Source of the DNA: an uncultured Sphingomonadaceae bacterium
Lineage (GTDB): Bacteria; Pseudomonadota; Alphaproteobacteria; Sphingomonadales; Sphingomonadaceae
DNA length: 5,135 bases
NCBI GenBank assembly: GCA_946480515.1
Contig: CAMLKX010000142.1
Coordinates: 1-5,135, forward strand
Direction: 5' to 3'
The translations under genes and the position numbers were made by a program. This document shows positions 4,679-5,135 of the stretch, one piece after another. The number at the start of each line of letters is the position of its first letter. Position 1 is the first letter of the stretch. Below the pieces are notes generated by a model that searched no databases, had not been told where the DNA came from, and saw nothing but the letters and a program-made list of their open reading frames with translations.

Positions 4679-5135
4679 TCAGGCGGCGGGAGCGATATCC
4701 TCGTCGCTGTCCTGAATCCGTGGCCGGCGAGTGCGCCGGCGCGGACGCGCAGATTCAGCCTCCGCGTCTTCCTCTCCATCCGGAGACAATCCGATCGACG
4801 GCGGCACGACTTCGAACGCAATCCGCTCCTCAGCGTCTCCCGCCGGCTGCCGACGCGCGATCTCCGCGACCTGCGGGGCGGGCTCGTCATCGCGATCATT
4901 GGCCTCGATGCGCGGGCCACGCGGCGCACGGTCGCGCCGCTGATGCTGGCGTTGTGACGGACGGTCGTCCGAGTCCGCTTCAGCTTCGACCATATCCTCG
5001 TCGGACTCATCTTCGTCGAGTTCGTCGGATTCGCCGCGCTGACGCCGCTGCTCTTCATAGCGCGCGCGACTTTCGCCGAGCACGCGGAAGTAATGGTCGG
5101 CGAACTGGAGGTAGTACTCGGTCAGCACGCGGTCG
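4679..5135 (-). CDS. DUF4167-type protein, C-terminal part (5' end beyond the window)
   Basis: The frame is open to the window edge, so the GTG at 5128 is an internal Val codon (reading DRVLTEYYLQFADHYFRVL), not a start. That segment is the conserved end of the DUF4167 domain found in Alphaproteobacteria; the N-terminal, usually Gly/Arg/Asn-rich, part is outside the window. The 151 residues seen here continue into a strongly charged, probably disordered tail. An acidic block (GESDELDEDESDEDMVEAEADSDD) comes first, then a Gln/Arg-rich basic block, then mixed acidic and RPRRRTRRPR stretches. Function is unknown; the basic patches and known Arg-rich N-terminus of the family make RNA or ribosome association plausible but unproven. 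From memory, family members often sit near prmC/prfA, which would lie beyond the right edge. A strong terminator follows 22 bp after the stop. Confidence 0.85.
   Translation of the reverse strand, partial: DRVLTEYYLQFADHYFRVLGESRARYEEQRRQRGESDELDEDESDEDMVEAEADSDDRPSQRQHQRRDRAPRGPRIEANDRDDEPAPQVAEIARRQPAGDAEERIAFEVVPPSIGLSPDGEEDAEAESARPRRRTRRPRIQDSDEDIAPAA

Noticed and set aside
5126..5128. GTG as the start of the right-edge gene
   Set aside because: The frame stays open to the edge, and the residues before it (Asp-Arg) continue the conserved domain sequence, so the GTG is an internal Val codon.

Overview
The window reads as chromosomal DNA of an alphaproteobacterium, most likely a sphingomonad (Sphingomonas or a close relative). 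This rests on the 5' part of a 16S rRNA gene at the left edge, whose signature blocks match that group from memory, and on GC-rich genes of alphaproteobacterial type. No database search was possible, so the genus is an inference.

Layout, left to right. (1) Positions 1-308 hold the first ~308 nt of a 16S rRNA gene on the minus strand; the rest lies beyond the left edge. Its leader and promoter occupy about 309-672: a -35/-10 pair with a 17-bp spacer, an A/T-rich upstream element, several stem-loops and a clear boxA antitermination site. (2) Just upstream on the same strand is a small two-CBS-domain protein (725-1162). (3) Divergent from it is a YciA-type acyl-CoA thioesterase (1287-1658, plus strand). 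(4) A strong hairpin (1664-1695) separates the thioesterase from the convergent gene. (5) Two minus-strand genes form a probable phosphate-uptake operon: a PstS-like periplasmic phosphate-binding protein (3476-4510), then an OprP/OprO-type outer-membrane porin (1724-3376). The 99-bp gap between them holds three stem-loops. (6) Upstream of pstS are a candidate multi-repeat Pho box and a textbook intrinsic terminator. (7) That terminator ends a DUF4167-type gene whose 5' end lies beyond the right edge.

How the genes may work together. The porin would carry phosphate across the outer membrane and PstS would bind it in the periplasm. The inner-membrane PstCAB transporter is not in the window, so the locus looks like a capture module serving a transporter encoded elsewhere. 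The heptamers with 11-bp phasing upstream of pstS would suit PhoB control. The remaining genes (rRNA, CBS protein, thioesterase, DUF4167 protein) are ordinary chromosomal neighbours with no evident functional link.

I found no mobile element, CRISPR array, tRNA or sign of an undescribed defence or metabolic system. The most interesting signals are regulatory: the Pho-box-like array, the hairpin-rich pstS-porin gap and the structured rRNA leader.
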